From Hygrocybe punicea (Eukaryota > Basidiomycota > Agaricomycetes > Agaricales > Hygrophoraceae): a DNA stretch of 64,000 nt. Numbering within the stretch: position 1 is the stretch's first letter; each line of letters begins with the position of its first letter. Location: positions 8,524,607 through 8,588,606 of the forward strand of contig OY744462.1 of assembly GCA_963556145.1 (NCBI GenBank), written 5' to 3'. Made by a program: the position numbers and the translations under genes. Below are positions 22,096 through 33,828 of the stretch, in pieces. The notes under the pieces are model-generated. The model searched no databases. It saw only the letters and a program-made list of their open reading frames with translations, and was not told the DNA's origin.

Positions 22096-22567
22096 ATTGA
22101 GAAATTTGGACTTGGTAGAATTTTGGGTGCTGTGTTTTGTATCTCATGAAATACTATTTGGATTAAGATGGTTATACAGGGAAGTTGTACTATGTCTTGA
22201 GGACTATCTACGCCTGTAATTACATTTGAACAATATTTAGGATATAGTGAGTTGTTGATGAAATAAAAGGTAGACCAGTACTTTTTGACGCCCAAAATGA
22301 TACTGTCAAATTATGACATCGAAAGAGCTCATATGAAGAAGACTGGAGGGAGAAGGTTGTTCATCTTTTCAAGGCCTAGAAGTACATATACCATATTCTT
22401 CTCTATTTTTGTCCTTTGAGCCGTCATTGCATCTGTACTATGTTTGTCTGTCACTAGGCTCGAAATACAACCAGAATCATAAACTGTATAACCATCTTGA
22501 TCCAAGCAGTATTTCATGAGATACAAAACACAGCACCCAAAATTCTACCAAGTCCAAATTTCTCAAT
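22096..22567. repeat. Inverted repeat with 84-bp arms (472 bp fold-back)
   Basis: The left arm 22,096-22,179 and right arm 22,484-22,567 are reverse complements with three mismatches in 84 bp, separated by 304 bp. It lies in the Helitron just 3' of cargo gene D. No terminal repeats or target duplication were identified. A transcript through it would fold into a long hairpin. Confidence 0.8.
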
Positions 22568-23985
22568 GTGCCTTTTTGCTGAAAAGATGAGAATGAGCTA
22601 TTGAAAATCCATTATCTACCTATAATCCAGATTTAATGTTTGCATATTCTCTTTGTATCACCACTGGATAGCTAACTATATCCAATGTTCAATGTGTACT
22701 GATCACATATGACAATAGTAACCTGAACATATTGACCGAACACATTGACCGAACACACCGAACATGTCCAATATGTTCGGTTTGTGGTCCATGAAACTGA
22801 ATTACAATTCATTGTACAAATTCAATCAAACTACCTTTACTTCGCATATGTGATGCATAACCTTTTGTTCAAAGACGTGTCATATTAACTGGACGAAATC
22901 TGCAGGTACAACAAGCATATTTACTCCTTTATATCTAAATTGATGACGAAATTCACTGCTGTACTGAGAAGCCTATGTTGCTATGTTCCTGCATTGATAC
23001 CATTGGATTGTATCTTGGCCCAACCTTCACTTCTTCCCATCCTGCCATAAATATGATGCTTTGCTATTTAATAATTGCTTTCCAATCATATTATTTTGTT
23101 CTGGCATGATTGGAGCTTCTCTTGAACTAATTATGTTCCTTGTCCTTGTGTCTGGATCTCGAATCATTATGCAGTTGACTGCATTTATTGTACTATTTTC
23201 GTGTCCTTTGATGAAACATCAACAAATTATACACCTCACCCTTATGAGCCCATTCAATGAATACATTGAAACAGCATCTGGGGTACCAATGTGTGAACTC
23301 CATAGTTTCTCAATGTTGATAGCTCTGCTTGCACTTTCTCTGCTTCAATATGGGATGTCAAATATGGCACATAATGCACATCCAACAACTGTCCAGACTT
23401 TTATTTCTGCTATTATTTGTGCAATTGCAATGCCCCGGATTCAGGTAGGGACATCTGCAAAACACTTTGTGCCGAAAAATGATGAACCCGCTGGTTAAAC
23501 CAGTGTTAAACCTGTTCCTTGTGATTCCAATGTACATAGCTGTTATATGTATCTGTAAACAAAGATATCATATCTGGTTCATTCAGTCTATATTGCACTG
23601 GCAATTCCTCAGAATACAGCAGGGATACTAGTTGGACAATACAGAACTCTCAGTACTGTTCAGACAGGTTTTCAACTCATCCATATGTCATAATGCACAT
23701 TACACCAACAAAGAATACGATTATTGTCATGAAGTCGACTTAGCAGTGGACTACACTTTCCCAACTTGGCACCTTTGATCTGGTGACCTTATTGTTCTTG
23801 CTCATTTGAGACAACAAATTCTCACAGTTACAAAGTCAGCAGTCACACGGTTTCAAATTTATTCACAGGGCTTCAAAATTGTTCCCACAGTTTGCAACAA
23901 TTGTTCCCACGGCTTGGCAAATTAGAGTCTGACCCTGAGTTGAAAAATCCACCGTATAGAACGATTCCCTTATAGGGACTCGTAA
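22568..23985. other. Helitron 5' region without supported gene
   Basis: A cluster of CCGAACACA/TGTTCGG half-sites lies at 22,733-22,783, related to the palindromes at 15,763-15,880. A 145-codon plus frame at 23,061-23,498 is rich in I/L/F/M and has no homologous block or splice context, so it is not called. The final ~150 bp before 23,985 should hold the Helitron 5' end; on the minus strand it reads TTACGAGTCCCTATAAGGG. Confidence 0.5.
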
Positions 23986-24284
23986 TACAATTCTGGGACA
24001 TGAAATTGTTGCAGATTTAAGTTGGCAATCCATTGGGCACACTACTGAGGTGCTCTGTACCAATTTTCTAAGAAATCGGCGGACCGGTTATGGAGAAAGA
24101 GTCCATGCAAGTTGGGGGGGGAATCTGTGTTAATGTGGAAAATTAGTCCGAGTTTGGCTTCTAATTATCATGTGATGATGGCATCAATTATGATTCATAA
24201 TCAAGTTGTTTGGTCATGTTTTCATGTCTTATATGGGTTCTGAATCTCCTTTCAGGGCTCACTTCTAAATCAATCTCATAACTA
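23986..24284 (+). repeat. Repeat R1, copy 2, right part
   Basis: Begins TACAATTCTGGGACATG and is nearly identical to R1 copy 1 from about position 292 on; one clear difference is GTGGAAAATT against GTGGGAAATT. It breaks off after CTCATAACT, where a BamHI-like GGATCCCGGG palindromic stretch and then the GGACAA array begin. Confidence 0.85.
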
Positions 24285-24317
24285 ATAATCTACTCCTCGG
24301 ATCCCGGGGCGGGATCC

Positions 24318-24652
24318 GGGACAAGGACAAGGACAAGGACAAGGATTGGTAAGCAATTTTGGACAAGGAATTTCCTTTTTGAGAACCTTAGAGGATTTTG
24401 GACAAGGAATTTGGACAAGGAGTTGCCTGTTTGGGAACCTATGGACAAGGACAAGGACAAGGACAAGGACAAGGACAAGGACAAGGATTCTGGACAAGGA
24501 ATTTGGACAAGGAATTTGGACAAGGACAAGGATTCTGGACAAGGATTTTGGACAAGGACAAGGACTTTGGACAAGGACAAGGACAAGGAATCTGGACAAG
24601 GAATCTGGACAAGGAATCTGGACAAGGACAAGGACAAGAACCAGGCTAAGGG
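24318..24652. repeat. (GGACAA)n hexamer minisatellite
   Basis: Units of GGACAA are interspersed with GGA(A/T)TT variants (GGACAAGGAATTTGGACAAGG). Frames across it encode repetitive DKDKDK or GQGQGQ strings and are artefacts. The strand is strongly purine-rich. Confidence 0.9.
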
Positions 24653-24654
24653 GG

Positions 24655-25735
24655 GGGGATCTTGGGCAAGTATTTCAGTCATGTGGGGGGGATCTTTGGG
24701 GAGTATTATGAGCAAGTATTTGGGTCATGTGGGGGGATCTGTGGAGGGCATTGTGGGCAAGCATTTGGGACATGTTGGGGGATCTTTGGGGGGCATTTTG
24801 GGCAAGCATTTCAGTCATGTGGGGGGATCTTTGAGAGGCATTTGAGTGATGTGGGGGGATCTTTCAGGGGCATTTTGGACCAGCATTTGGGTCATGTGGG
24901 GGGATCTTTGGGGAGCATTGTGGGCAAGTATTTGGGACATCAAGGGGGATCTTTGGAGGATATTTGAGTGATGTGGGGGGGATCTTTCAGGGGCATTTTG
25001 GACAAATATTTGGGACATCAAGGGGGATCTTTGGAGGGCATTTTGGGCAAGCATTTCAGTCATGTGGGGGGATCTTTGGGAGGCATTTGAGTGATGTAGG
25101 GGGATCTTTCAGGGGCATTTTGGGTCAGCATTTAGAACATGTGGGGGGATCTTTGGGGAGCATTGTGGGCAAGCCTTTGAGACATCAAGGGGGATCTTTG
25201 GGGGGCATTTTGGGCAAGTATCTAAGTCATGTGGGGGGCATTGTGGGCAAGTTTTTGGATTATGTGGGGGGCTCTTTCAGGGGCATTTTGGGCATGCATT
25301 TGGGATATGTGGGGGGATCTTTCAGGGGCATTTTGGACAAGTATTTTGGACATGTTGGGGGATCTTTGGAGGGCATTTTGGGCAAGTATCTGAGTCATGT
25401 GGGGGGCATTGGAGGCAAGTATTTGGGACATGTGGGGGATCCTTCAGGGACATTTTGGTCAAACATTTAGGACATGAAAGGGGATCTTTTGAGGCATTTT
25501 GGGTAAGTATCTGAGTCATGTGGGGGGATCTTTGGAGGACATTTTGGGCAAGTAGTTGGGAGATGTGGGGGCATTGGGGGCAAGTATTTGGGACATGTGA
25601 GGGGTTCTCTCAGGGGCATTTTGGGCAAGTATCTGAATCATGTGGGGGGCATTGAGGGCAAGCACTTGGGACATGTGGGGGGATCTTTAAGGGGCATTTT
25701 AGTCATGTGGAGGTTCTTGGGCAAGTCCTTTAGAG
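24655..25735. repeat. ~45-bp G-rich tandem array
   Basis: Consensus unit: CATGTGGGGGGATCTTT then GGGGGCATTTTGGGCAAG then CATTTGGGA. Successive CATG positions at 24,680, 24,726, 24,771 and 24,816 give a 45-46 bp period, with ~33-bp short variants later. Each unit carries a run of five to eight G. Confidence 0.9.
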
Positions 25736-26075
25736 AAGCACTATAGAATAACATGTGATTCCTCCCCATACATTCTGGATAACAATTCAAAAAAAAGAAA
25801 AAAAAAAAAATTCCAAAATATAATTAACATACAGCTACAACAACACTTTATTACCAAGGAACTTAATCAATGTCAATAGCTCCTGCATTTGAACTTGGTC
25901 AATTCACATGATTGCTGTCTTTTATATATGCCTGGTAGCAATGCGTTGGAAAATTTGCACCAAAATCTGACTTGGTGGGATGGTTTAGAGTCATCATATA
26001 ACCCATGAGATGTCCTGTGCAAATTTTGAACAAAATTGGCGGACCGGTTTTGGAGCTATAGTGCAAACAAGGGGT
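25736..26075. other. AT-rich spacer between arrays
   Basis: No gene. It contains an A-rich stretch (25,790-25,812) and, at 26,036-26,056, ATTGGCGGACCGGTTTTGGAG, the same motif as in R1 and near 724. Confidence 0.5.
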
Positions 26076-27335
26076 AGAAGGGGGTATGGGGAGCACATTG
26101 GCATATCTCAGGAATGCATTCACAAAATGGTCTAGGAGATCATTTCATTGGAATGTGGTGATCAAATAGCCCCTAGAACAAGTGATTTGAGGTTACTAGC
26201 TGCCCTGGAACATGTGCTATACAAGGGGGGTATGAGGAGCACATGGGCATATCTCAAGAATGCATTCATAAAGGGGTCCGGGAGATGACTCCATTGCAAT
26301 CCCATGGTTAAATAACCCCCAGAACAAGTGATTTCAGATTCCTAGCTGGCCAGGAACATGTGCTGTACAAGGGGGGTATGAGGAGCACATGGGCATATCT
26401 CAAGAATGCATTCATAAAAGGGTCTGGGAGATGACTCCATTGAACTCCCATGATAAAATATCCCCTAGAACAAGTGATTTGAGGTTGCTAGCTGGCCAGC
26501 AACCTGTGCTATGCCAGGGGGGTATGAGGAGCACATTGCTGTATCTCAAGAATGCATTCATAAAAGGGTGTGGGAGATCATTTCAATGGAATGTGGTGAT
26601 CAAATAACCCCCAGGACAAGTCATTTGGGGTTGCTAGCTGGCCAGGAACATGTGTTATGTCAGGGGGGTATGAGGAGCACATGGGTATATCTCAAGAATG
26701 CATTCACCAAAGTGTCCGGGAGATTGTTTCAATGGAATGTGGTGATCAAATAGCCCCCAGAACAAGTGATTTGAGGCTGCTAGCTCTCCAGGAACCTGTG
26801 CTATGCCAGGGGGGTAGGAGGAGCATATTCCTATATCTCAAGAATGCATTCATAAAATGGTCTGGGAGATGATTCCATTGCGATCTGGGGATCAACTTAC
26901 CCCCTGGACATGGGATTTTAGGTCACTAGCTGGCCAGGAGCATGTGCTATGCTAGGGGGTATGAGGAGCACATTGGTGTATCTCAAGAATGCATTCACCA
27001 AAGTATCTGGGAGATCATTTCAATGAAATCTGATGATCAACTAGCCCCCTGGACAAGTGATCTCGGGTTGCTAGCTGGCCCAGAGCATGTGCTCTGTCAG
27101 GGGGTAGGAGGAGCACATTCATATATCTCAAGAATGCATGCACAAAATGGACCCGGAGATGACTCCATTGAGAACCCATGGTGAAATAACCCCTAGGTCA
27201 AGTGATTTGAGGTTCCTAGCTGGCCAAGAACCTGTGCTATAACAGGGGGTAACTCAATACATTCATAAAACCATCTTGGAGATGATTCCATTGATATCTA
27301 ATGGTTCAATAGCCTCTAGGACAAGTATTTTCATG
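26076..27335. repeat. 146-bp tandem array, about 8.5 copies
   Basis: TATGAGGAGCACAT recurs at 26,231, 26,377, 26,523 and 26,669, exactly 146 bp apart, with further units to about 27,335. Units contain CTCAAGAATGCATTCA and CTAGCTGGCCAGGAAC. Copies are 80-90% alike by eye. Short frames inside are artefacts of the repeat. Confidence 0.9.
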
Positions 27336-27356
27336 CTGCTCAATGTCTAGACACTA

Positions 27357-30300
27357 CTACTCTTCACCTGTCTCATCATTCTCTGAACATGTATCACCAC
27401 TCTTCTCAATCTCTGAACTCCCACTGCCACCATCGTCGCTGTCATCAGTGGAATCACCGTTGCTTTCACTGACACTGCTCTCCTCAGATTGGACCTCTTG
27501 TCTTCTTGCTGGAGGCTTGCGGAAATTTGCCTTCTTCCAGGACTTTTGACGATCCCTGTATTCACGTCTGCTTACTTTGTATGGGATTCCGCGATGCTCT
27601 TGATCCAATTTCGCAGCTATCACAGCTATGGATGCCTTTACCCTCGTTCTCACCGGTTTCTTCTCTCTGGTGACATTCCCAATCCTGGCCAGCTTGTAGT
27701 ATCTTGAGTTGGTGACCAGCTCGATGTAACCATTGCGTGTCTTCCATATCGTTCCACATCTTCTTCCACCTTCCTGGCATCGTTTGCTGACAGGAAGACA
27801 CTGAAGGTGAGCAAAGATGATGCTAAGCCCCGTGTTAATCTCCAGGAGACGACGCTCGGAAAGTGTCTTGCACAGATGATGATATTCCCCAATATAACCC
27901 TTATCCATCAATGGCTGCCAAACAGAGTTGGCATTGAAACCAGCATCGGGAGCGGGGAAAAAGATGGAGAGCATCGAGCGAAACGAAGAGTGTTTTTGTC
28001 CGGTCTTTGCCCCTCGAAGATTGTAGCTTGAAGCCAAGAATGTGCAGTTACGAAAAGATGCCTGTATGGCTTGTACCGTCCAACATTCCATGGCTTCTTG
28101 AAGGGTGGTGGGCTTGGGAGGTAGGCCATACATGGCATCGTCCACCACGGTAAGCCAGAGATCGACCGTCATTCTGATAAATAGATCATTGGCCTGGGTG
28201 TGCTGGTCATACATGGCACTCCATTCCCAAGCCTTCAACATCGTCTCCGGTGAGTCTTGAACAGCTTGAACCACCAACTTCCAGGGAGGCGAGTCACCAA
28301 TGGGATACTGAGCATTTGGTTCAGAATTGATGAAATTGATTGTCCTAGCCTTTTTTCGTGCCCTCTTGTCCAGCTTCATCGCCTTGGCCACCTCGTCGTC
28401 GTCGTTTTGCTCCAATCCTGGAAGAAAGATGTTGTTGGAAATGTCTATATCATGCAGAAAGAACATTCCAAATCTTTCTATGCAGGGACCGAAATTGAGG
28501 TCAATGAGAGCTGCGTTAAGATAGCTGTAGATGTTTATGGGGGTGGTGATGATGTTCCGGATCAGATGCATGATCAGACTAGTGATGATTCCATAGTTGG
28601 AGGGACGTGATTTCGACAACTTGAGTTGGAAGTTTTTGAGCTCCAACATTCTCCTTCCCACAAAGGTGAACCAAAGATCGGATTTAACCCACAACACGGG
28701 ATCTGACAGCAAGTAATCCAATGCCTGGATCACAAAATGCTGCATGTCAGATGTAGAAGAAAACCACCAGAGACACACAGCAAACTAGCCTTTCTTTTTG
28801 TGGACATCAAAGCCATCTTGATGGCCAGTCCACTTCCACGAATTTCTTCTCTAACCCCGAATGACTTTCTTTTGGCACCCTTGAACATGCCACCATATCT
28901 TTTGCAACAGTCGAGGAAAGTGGGGGAGGCAAAGTAAGCCTCACGGTCCTCGCAAAAGTAGGAGTTAGACCCTGGACGGCGAATGGCCTCAAAGTACAGA
29001 CCATAGGAAGAACGAAAAGTAAACTGGACTGCCTTCATCCTCTCCTGTTGCATTTCAGCCTGCATGCCACCGTACTGTGCTAGAGTGTTGGTGTTATGGA
29101 TGGTGCTCTGCTTCATCCCAGCGGCTTGATATGAACCTTGCACAACGGGCAGTTTCCAAAGACCGACCAAAGGGGTTGCATCTTTGGGATTTGGATGGAA
29201 AGAAATCCCAAAGTCGAGGAAGAGCTGTCCATTGGATCGATCCATAGCATAGTCCCAATCCATTCCGGGGTACTCCCTCATCAAAGCTTGATAGGGGTCA
29301 TCCTCCACGGTAAGGCCTTTGGAGCTTCGAAAGTCGCAAACGAAGAAGAAGGAACCGAAGAGATCGAGATTGTCAGGATTTTCCATAATGATTTTCTTCA
29401 TGCAATACTGCAAATCATCAAGGGCAGAAGCACGAACAGGAGTGGTCTTGGTGTCGACGAATCTATGATTTACTGAAGCCTTCCATCTCCACTCATCCAG
29501 AGTGAAATCTGTGTACTCCAAACAGCCAGGAACTGTGGAGGCAATGATGGAAGGGAGGACGACCTCTGTAAACCACAAAGATTGCACTTCGAAAGAAATC
29601 CGGTTGACTCGAAAGCCCCTGAACTCGTCCCGGTGAATCATCTGTGGAAAGAAAACATATATGTTCACGCTTCCTGCACCATCTCCAAGATGAGCAAAGT
29701 GGGTGTGAGGTATTCCAGACAAAGGAAATGACTTGGATAGCCACTCTGATCGACCACCGCTGTCCTTGTCGAGCTCTGAACGAGGAAGAAGGATGTCCAC
29801 ATAAACGTGATTGTTTCTGTGGATAGGAGCTTCCCTCCTTTCGTATGGCAACACGAACATCTTGATGGCTTGAAGAAAATGGAGTTTGTGAGTGACCCAG
29901 ATCATGCTATCAATGTTGAAACATGAGGTTATTTCATCTTCCTCCAAATGAACTTTGTCTTCCTCGAGAGATAGGTGGATATAATGGCCATAAGAAGATC
30001 GACCACAAACAAAGGCATTGAAACTCTCTATGGAGTTTTCTCTACCAGCATGAGACAACATGTCTTCCATTCCCATAGTCACGATATCGTTAACATCGAC
30101 ATTGATGTCCTCGTGACCACGTCTTGCCAGAGAATAATCACCGGTGATGTGATCGGAGGTGCTTTCCCCTGTGAGTGATGACCCGACAGGCAGGAGATGT
30201 TCTTGGACAAGGATCGGGTCGACATTATTGAACATGAGGGTGAAACTGGGTTCCAACCTGTAACCATAGTCTTTGTAATGTTCCCATGATGAACGGATGG

Positions 30301-32080
30301 TGGGCATGGCAAAAGGATTGGTTGGGAAATTGTCAAGATATTTTGGATACATCGCATTGTCTTCCAAGGTAGGCCCCAGGAAATACTCATCGAAATTGGA
30401 ATTAGAAGGAAGAGGGATGAAACGTTGGGGTGGCAAGGGAATCGTGTTATCGGTGGCTTTCAACCTACGAGGTGCCAAGAACGCTCTGTTTCGAGCCCCT
30501 TTCATGAACGTATTATTCTTGAGATGAGCAGGGAATTTTTGTTGTCCTGCAGAATCGTGTCAAGATGAAAGGAATACTCATCAGAAACACAAGAATGTTA
30601 CTCACTGCTCTCCTGGTCCTCGCTCTCTGGCTCATTGCCACTCTGGCTATCATTGGAACTTGAATGTGGGTTAGACGAGGATTTGATCTTGGCCGCCATA
30701 ATGGTTCTACTTCGTTTGCAATCTGGGCAATGAGATTGGGCCTTCTTAAATTGTTTTGACATTCTGCTGATTTTGGTCAGCCATTCTTGACCAGACTCCA
30801 GCATATCCACGGAAGCTTGGATGGGTTCAGTAACCCAAGCAATGGGATGGGACTCTTTCATGGCTTTCCAGGTGGTGAAGCAAATAAATGTTTGTTCCAC
30901 TATAACCTCAAACATATGCTGCCTCTGGAGATGAGCGCAAGGAATGGAGGGACAGAGAATGTGACCGGAATCATCGAATTCCAACCCTCTGGACAAGAGA
31001 GCTAAAATCACCGAGACAGTTATCGGTCCACAATCCAATCCATTCTGAAAAGAGAATCGTAAAGAAAGATCAACTGAATTTTAAGCACAAGACAGACCTG
31101 ACGCCATTGTCTGGCTACCACCTCGACTTCATTTATGTCTCCAGCTTGCCAACCATGGAGAGCGGCCAAGAAATTCCACAACTGTGGACCATTCCAATCA
31201 TTCCAGGGAACGTCGATATGATAATAACCTGAGTGAGAGATTCTCGAACCCAGAACATAGGCCATCATTGCAGTGTAATCGAAGATGGCGACAAAAAAAT
31301 GATGAGAATGACCTATGACTGCGATCACGGGACGTGGAGGGAATGGGCGACGTTGACCGGTGTAAGATTCATAAGAATCTAATTGCATCTGATTTGGCAT
31401 AATTCTCGAATTCAGAGTCAATTCCAAGTTCACCAGGTAAAAGAGGGCATCGTCTCGGTTGTGGAGCCAATGGTAAAGGAGATAAAAGTTGATTATGGTT
31501 TGATCCAACCACTTTCCAATACACAAAGTTTGAATCTCCAACAGAGGAACACTCCACACCATAGGATTACAAAGAATCAGGTCTAGAAATAAAGATAAAG
31601 ATAAATGAGGCTGAAAGCTAAGCTATGGGATTGCTGAAGCCCACCTTTGTCATGCTGATCATTGTTATCATTGTTATCAGGCCCATGTTCATTGTGAGAA
31701 TTAGATGTGGAGCGATTGGTATCCCAGTCTTCAAGTTGCAAAGGCACAATGTCACCAGAAGGCTGATAACCATCGGAAGTGTCTGAGTGTGTGGAATGAT
31801 TGGAGGAAGAGGAGGAAGAGGAGGAGAAATTTTGAGAAGGCAACCCAGCTAATACATCAAACGCTGATTGCAGTTGCTTAGAAGTCAACTGAGAGGCCTG
31901 AGAGGAGGTCAGGATGGATTTCCATGTGGGATTGACAGACAATGAGTCCATAGGATCAGAAGAAGATGATGAGGAGGAGACTCGGGAAGCCATCAAGTCC
32001 AGCTTTCCTTGAAATTCTTTTGCTACGGAGAGCAGGTCATCAGAAAATTTGGAATCCGATGAAGTCAAAGAGTCAGACAT
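27357..32080 (-). CDS. Ulp1-like protease / large unknown-region protein, copy 1
   Basis: Five main exons: 32,080 to ~31,645; ~31,580-31,098; ~31,046-30,605; ~30,550-28,790; ~28,735-27,357. The ATG at 32,080 sits in a good context (ATCATGT). The N-terminus is Ser-rich and disordered. Exons 2-3 hold a C48/Ulp1-like core: RPVIAVIGHSHHFFVAIF with the candidate His, then WRQ and NGLDCGPITV (Gln and Cys, split by an intron). A ~1,000-residue region of no recognised family follows (WEHYKDYGYRLEPSF; PLVGLWKLP; TIHNTNTLAQYGGMQAEM), then an acidic tail. The paralogue at 56,507-61,381 aligns over the whole length with the same intron layout. The role may be SUMO/ubiquitin-like processing, possibly linked to a mobile element; this is inference. 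Confidence 0.8.
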
Positions 32081-32165
32081 GATGACGGAAAGCAAGATAC
32101 AATATGTAATACAGGCACAACCCGCAACCTACACGAGGCATCACGTAAGGTGAGCAGGGAAATGA

Positions 32166-32835
32166 CTAAATCCAACTACGTGTGCAATAAGGACATTCAT
32201 AATACACAGGATTATCACCCATAACTCTCCTCACATACTTTTTGCTGAGATTTTGCAGAGAACAGTTCTTCTCCCCTTTATTGGCCTCGGATAACAACCA
32301 TCTGGAAAACAATTGCTGTTCGCCATTGCCGACCAACCCATGAATTGAAAGAAGTCCCCGCTCTATTGGTTTAATTGCAATGGTTAGGAGATCTTCATCA
32401 ACACCGGCAGGCGGAGATTTTAGGCCTGTTATTTCGAATGTAGGTTCCTCCTGTTGGACCTCCATACACTCTGTGTGAAACCACGTCTGACAAGTGGAAC
32501 ACCAACGCTGAATGTCACTTTCTGGCGCATACAAACCATGACAGCCTATGACACAGGACATTTTGAGCTTCTGAAAATAAGTCAAATCAGCACAGAAATA
32601 TCAGGAGAAGATGATTTAACCGCACTGTGAATGTCATGGATTTGACTTTGAGAGTCCAACGTGAATAATAGGAATCAGTTGGGATGTCGGAATGCAGACA
32701 CAAAGTGTCATCGAAGTGTAGCAAGGAAGAGGGCGCTGTCCACTGTCGCCTCTGGACGTGATAGTAGTTCTTTCTCTGCAGGGTCTTGTGTTGACAGATT
32801 TTCTCGAAACACAAAGTCAGGCTGCTGGTAAGCAC
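32166..32835 (-). CDS. PHD-like zinc-finger protein (partial model), copy 1
   Basis: The last exon (to stop at 32,166, starting after TTTTCAG near 32,570) encodes MSCVIGCHGLYAPESD, QRWCSTCQTWFHTEC and YYECPYCTRSW: a Cys/His order (C..C..CxxC..HxxC..CxxC) like a PHD finger. An upstream exon (~32,610-32,800; LHFDDTLCLHSD...SRWTLKVKSMTF) matches the exon of the copy at 55,012-56,262 that reads IPYFDDRRSNSREVG and FWRFEVNFLNKN. The 5' end could not be placed; no clear BAH part was found here, so this copy may be truncated. It lies 86 bp upstream of, and on the same strand as, the Ulp1-like gene. PHD fingers usually bind histone H3 tails. Confidence 0.55.
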
Positions 32836-33828
32836 CTTGAAGTGACAGGGGGAAATTCTCGGTTCCTAGGCCAAAAACACTGTTTGGGAGCTTCATTTGT
32901 TCAGTGCTGTCATGACAGTCATGATCCGGGTGAGTTCACCTGCTAGCATCACTCACTCATTGACCCAATCAGCCGATTTCCGATCAGACATGTTGGCTGC
33001 CATGAACACCATCTGCCACACCTCAGCCCTCCAGGTTGGTTCACTTTCGGTATCCGACATAGCTTTGGCAGGAGTCCAACCCCTAACCAAGGACTCCCAA
33101 CAGGATCCAAAGTTGACACTCTCATGGCCAACATTCACGAGTGACACTTGCGTGAGCTCCGGGTCCTCTAGCCAGCCATGCCGCACGGAATTTACATCAT
33201 TATGAAAACGCCTTGCCTGAAAAATCAAGGTGACTATATTCCTTTGACCCGTTGAATGTAATGCAACTTGGACGTACAGCCCACTTGGTTAGCTCTGGCC
33301 GCCTTGACCCCATGGCTTGCAAGGCAGAGTGTAATCTTGCATCGCCAACCTCAGTCACATCCATGGCGCTTGGTTGCTCTTCCACCATCATGGCAACACA
33401 CCATGTGTCATAAATACTGCGACTTTTTGCTATTCTGGAAGTTGGTCAGTTGAATCTGCAGCTTCTGTGAGACTCAATGTGTTGGCTGACCGACTTGCAG
33501 GTCAACTGCGTGAGCTCACTGCTGTGTCAATGCTTTGTGGTGTTAGATTAGAACTTGATGGCATGACAGTTAGTTGATAAAAGGTGGGCCTGGGCCACTG
33601 GAGGCTTATTTAAGTAAGTTTTGATTTCAGCGATAAGTGACCAACACAAGGAATCTATTCAATTTTGGCTTAGATTCTGTTTACATAATACTTATAACCA
33701 TTATCATGAGACACTCATGACCGCCATGCTGTCACAGGTGTTGTTGGACGGCACTAGCTTTTAAATGCGCTTGTGGTAACCCAGTTATAGTCATGCAGCA
33801 ATGTAGTGAGTAAAAGTGGTCAGACCAC
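32836..33828. other. Spacer with possible minus-strand gene remnant
   Basis: Minus-strand frames at 33,391-33,200 and 33,228-32,953 look coding-like (HGWLEDPELTQVSLVNVGHE; WQMVFMAANMSDRKSADW) and could be exons of an older gene or the 5' part of the PHD-like gene. They match nothing else in the window, and no consistent splicing was worked out. Confidence 0.25.

Larger units (their letters stand above)
4465..23985 (-). mobile_element. Helitron of about 19.5 kb with gene cargo
   Basis: On the minus strand the element starts at 23,985 (TTACGAGTCCC...) and ends at 4,465 (...CACTAG). Its 3' end has a hairpin with a 7-bp stem and one bulge at 4,479-4,496, ten bases before CTAG, as Helitrons do. 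The host flanks are the two halves of one R1 copy. They meet as A|T with no target duplication, which is the classical Helitron target. A Rep/helicase gene lies at the 3' end, and four intron-containing genes fill the 5' 11 kb. The start is TT rather than the usual TC; TCCC begins seven bases in, so the true 5' terminus could be there with seven bases of filler. Confidence 0.8.

Noticed and set aside
23061..23498. 145-codon plus frame in the Helitron 5' region
   Set aside because: Hydrophobic composition typical of AT-rich DNA, no homologous blocks and no intron structure like that of the cargo genes.
24346..25470. Frames of 100-170 codons through the hexamer and 45-bp arrays
   Set aside because: Low-complexity translations of minisatellites present in several frames.
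27357..32080. KDZ-type transposase
   Set aside because: KDZ transposases can carry Ulp1-like domains, but the large region here shows none of the CxC or transposase motifs I would expect, so the family is left unnamed.
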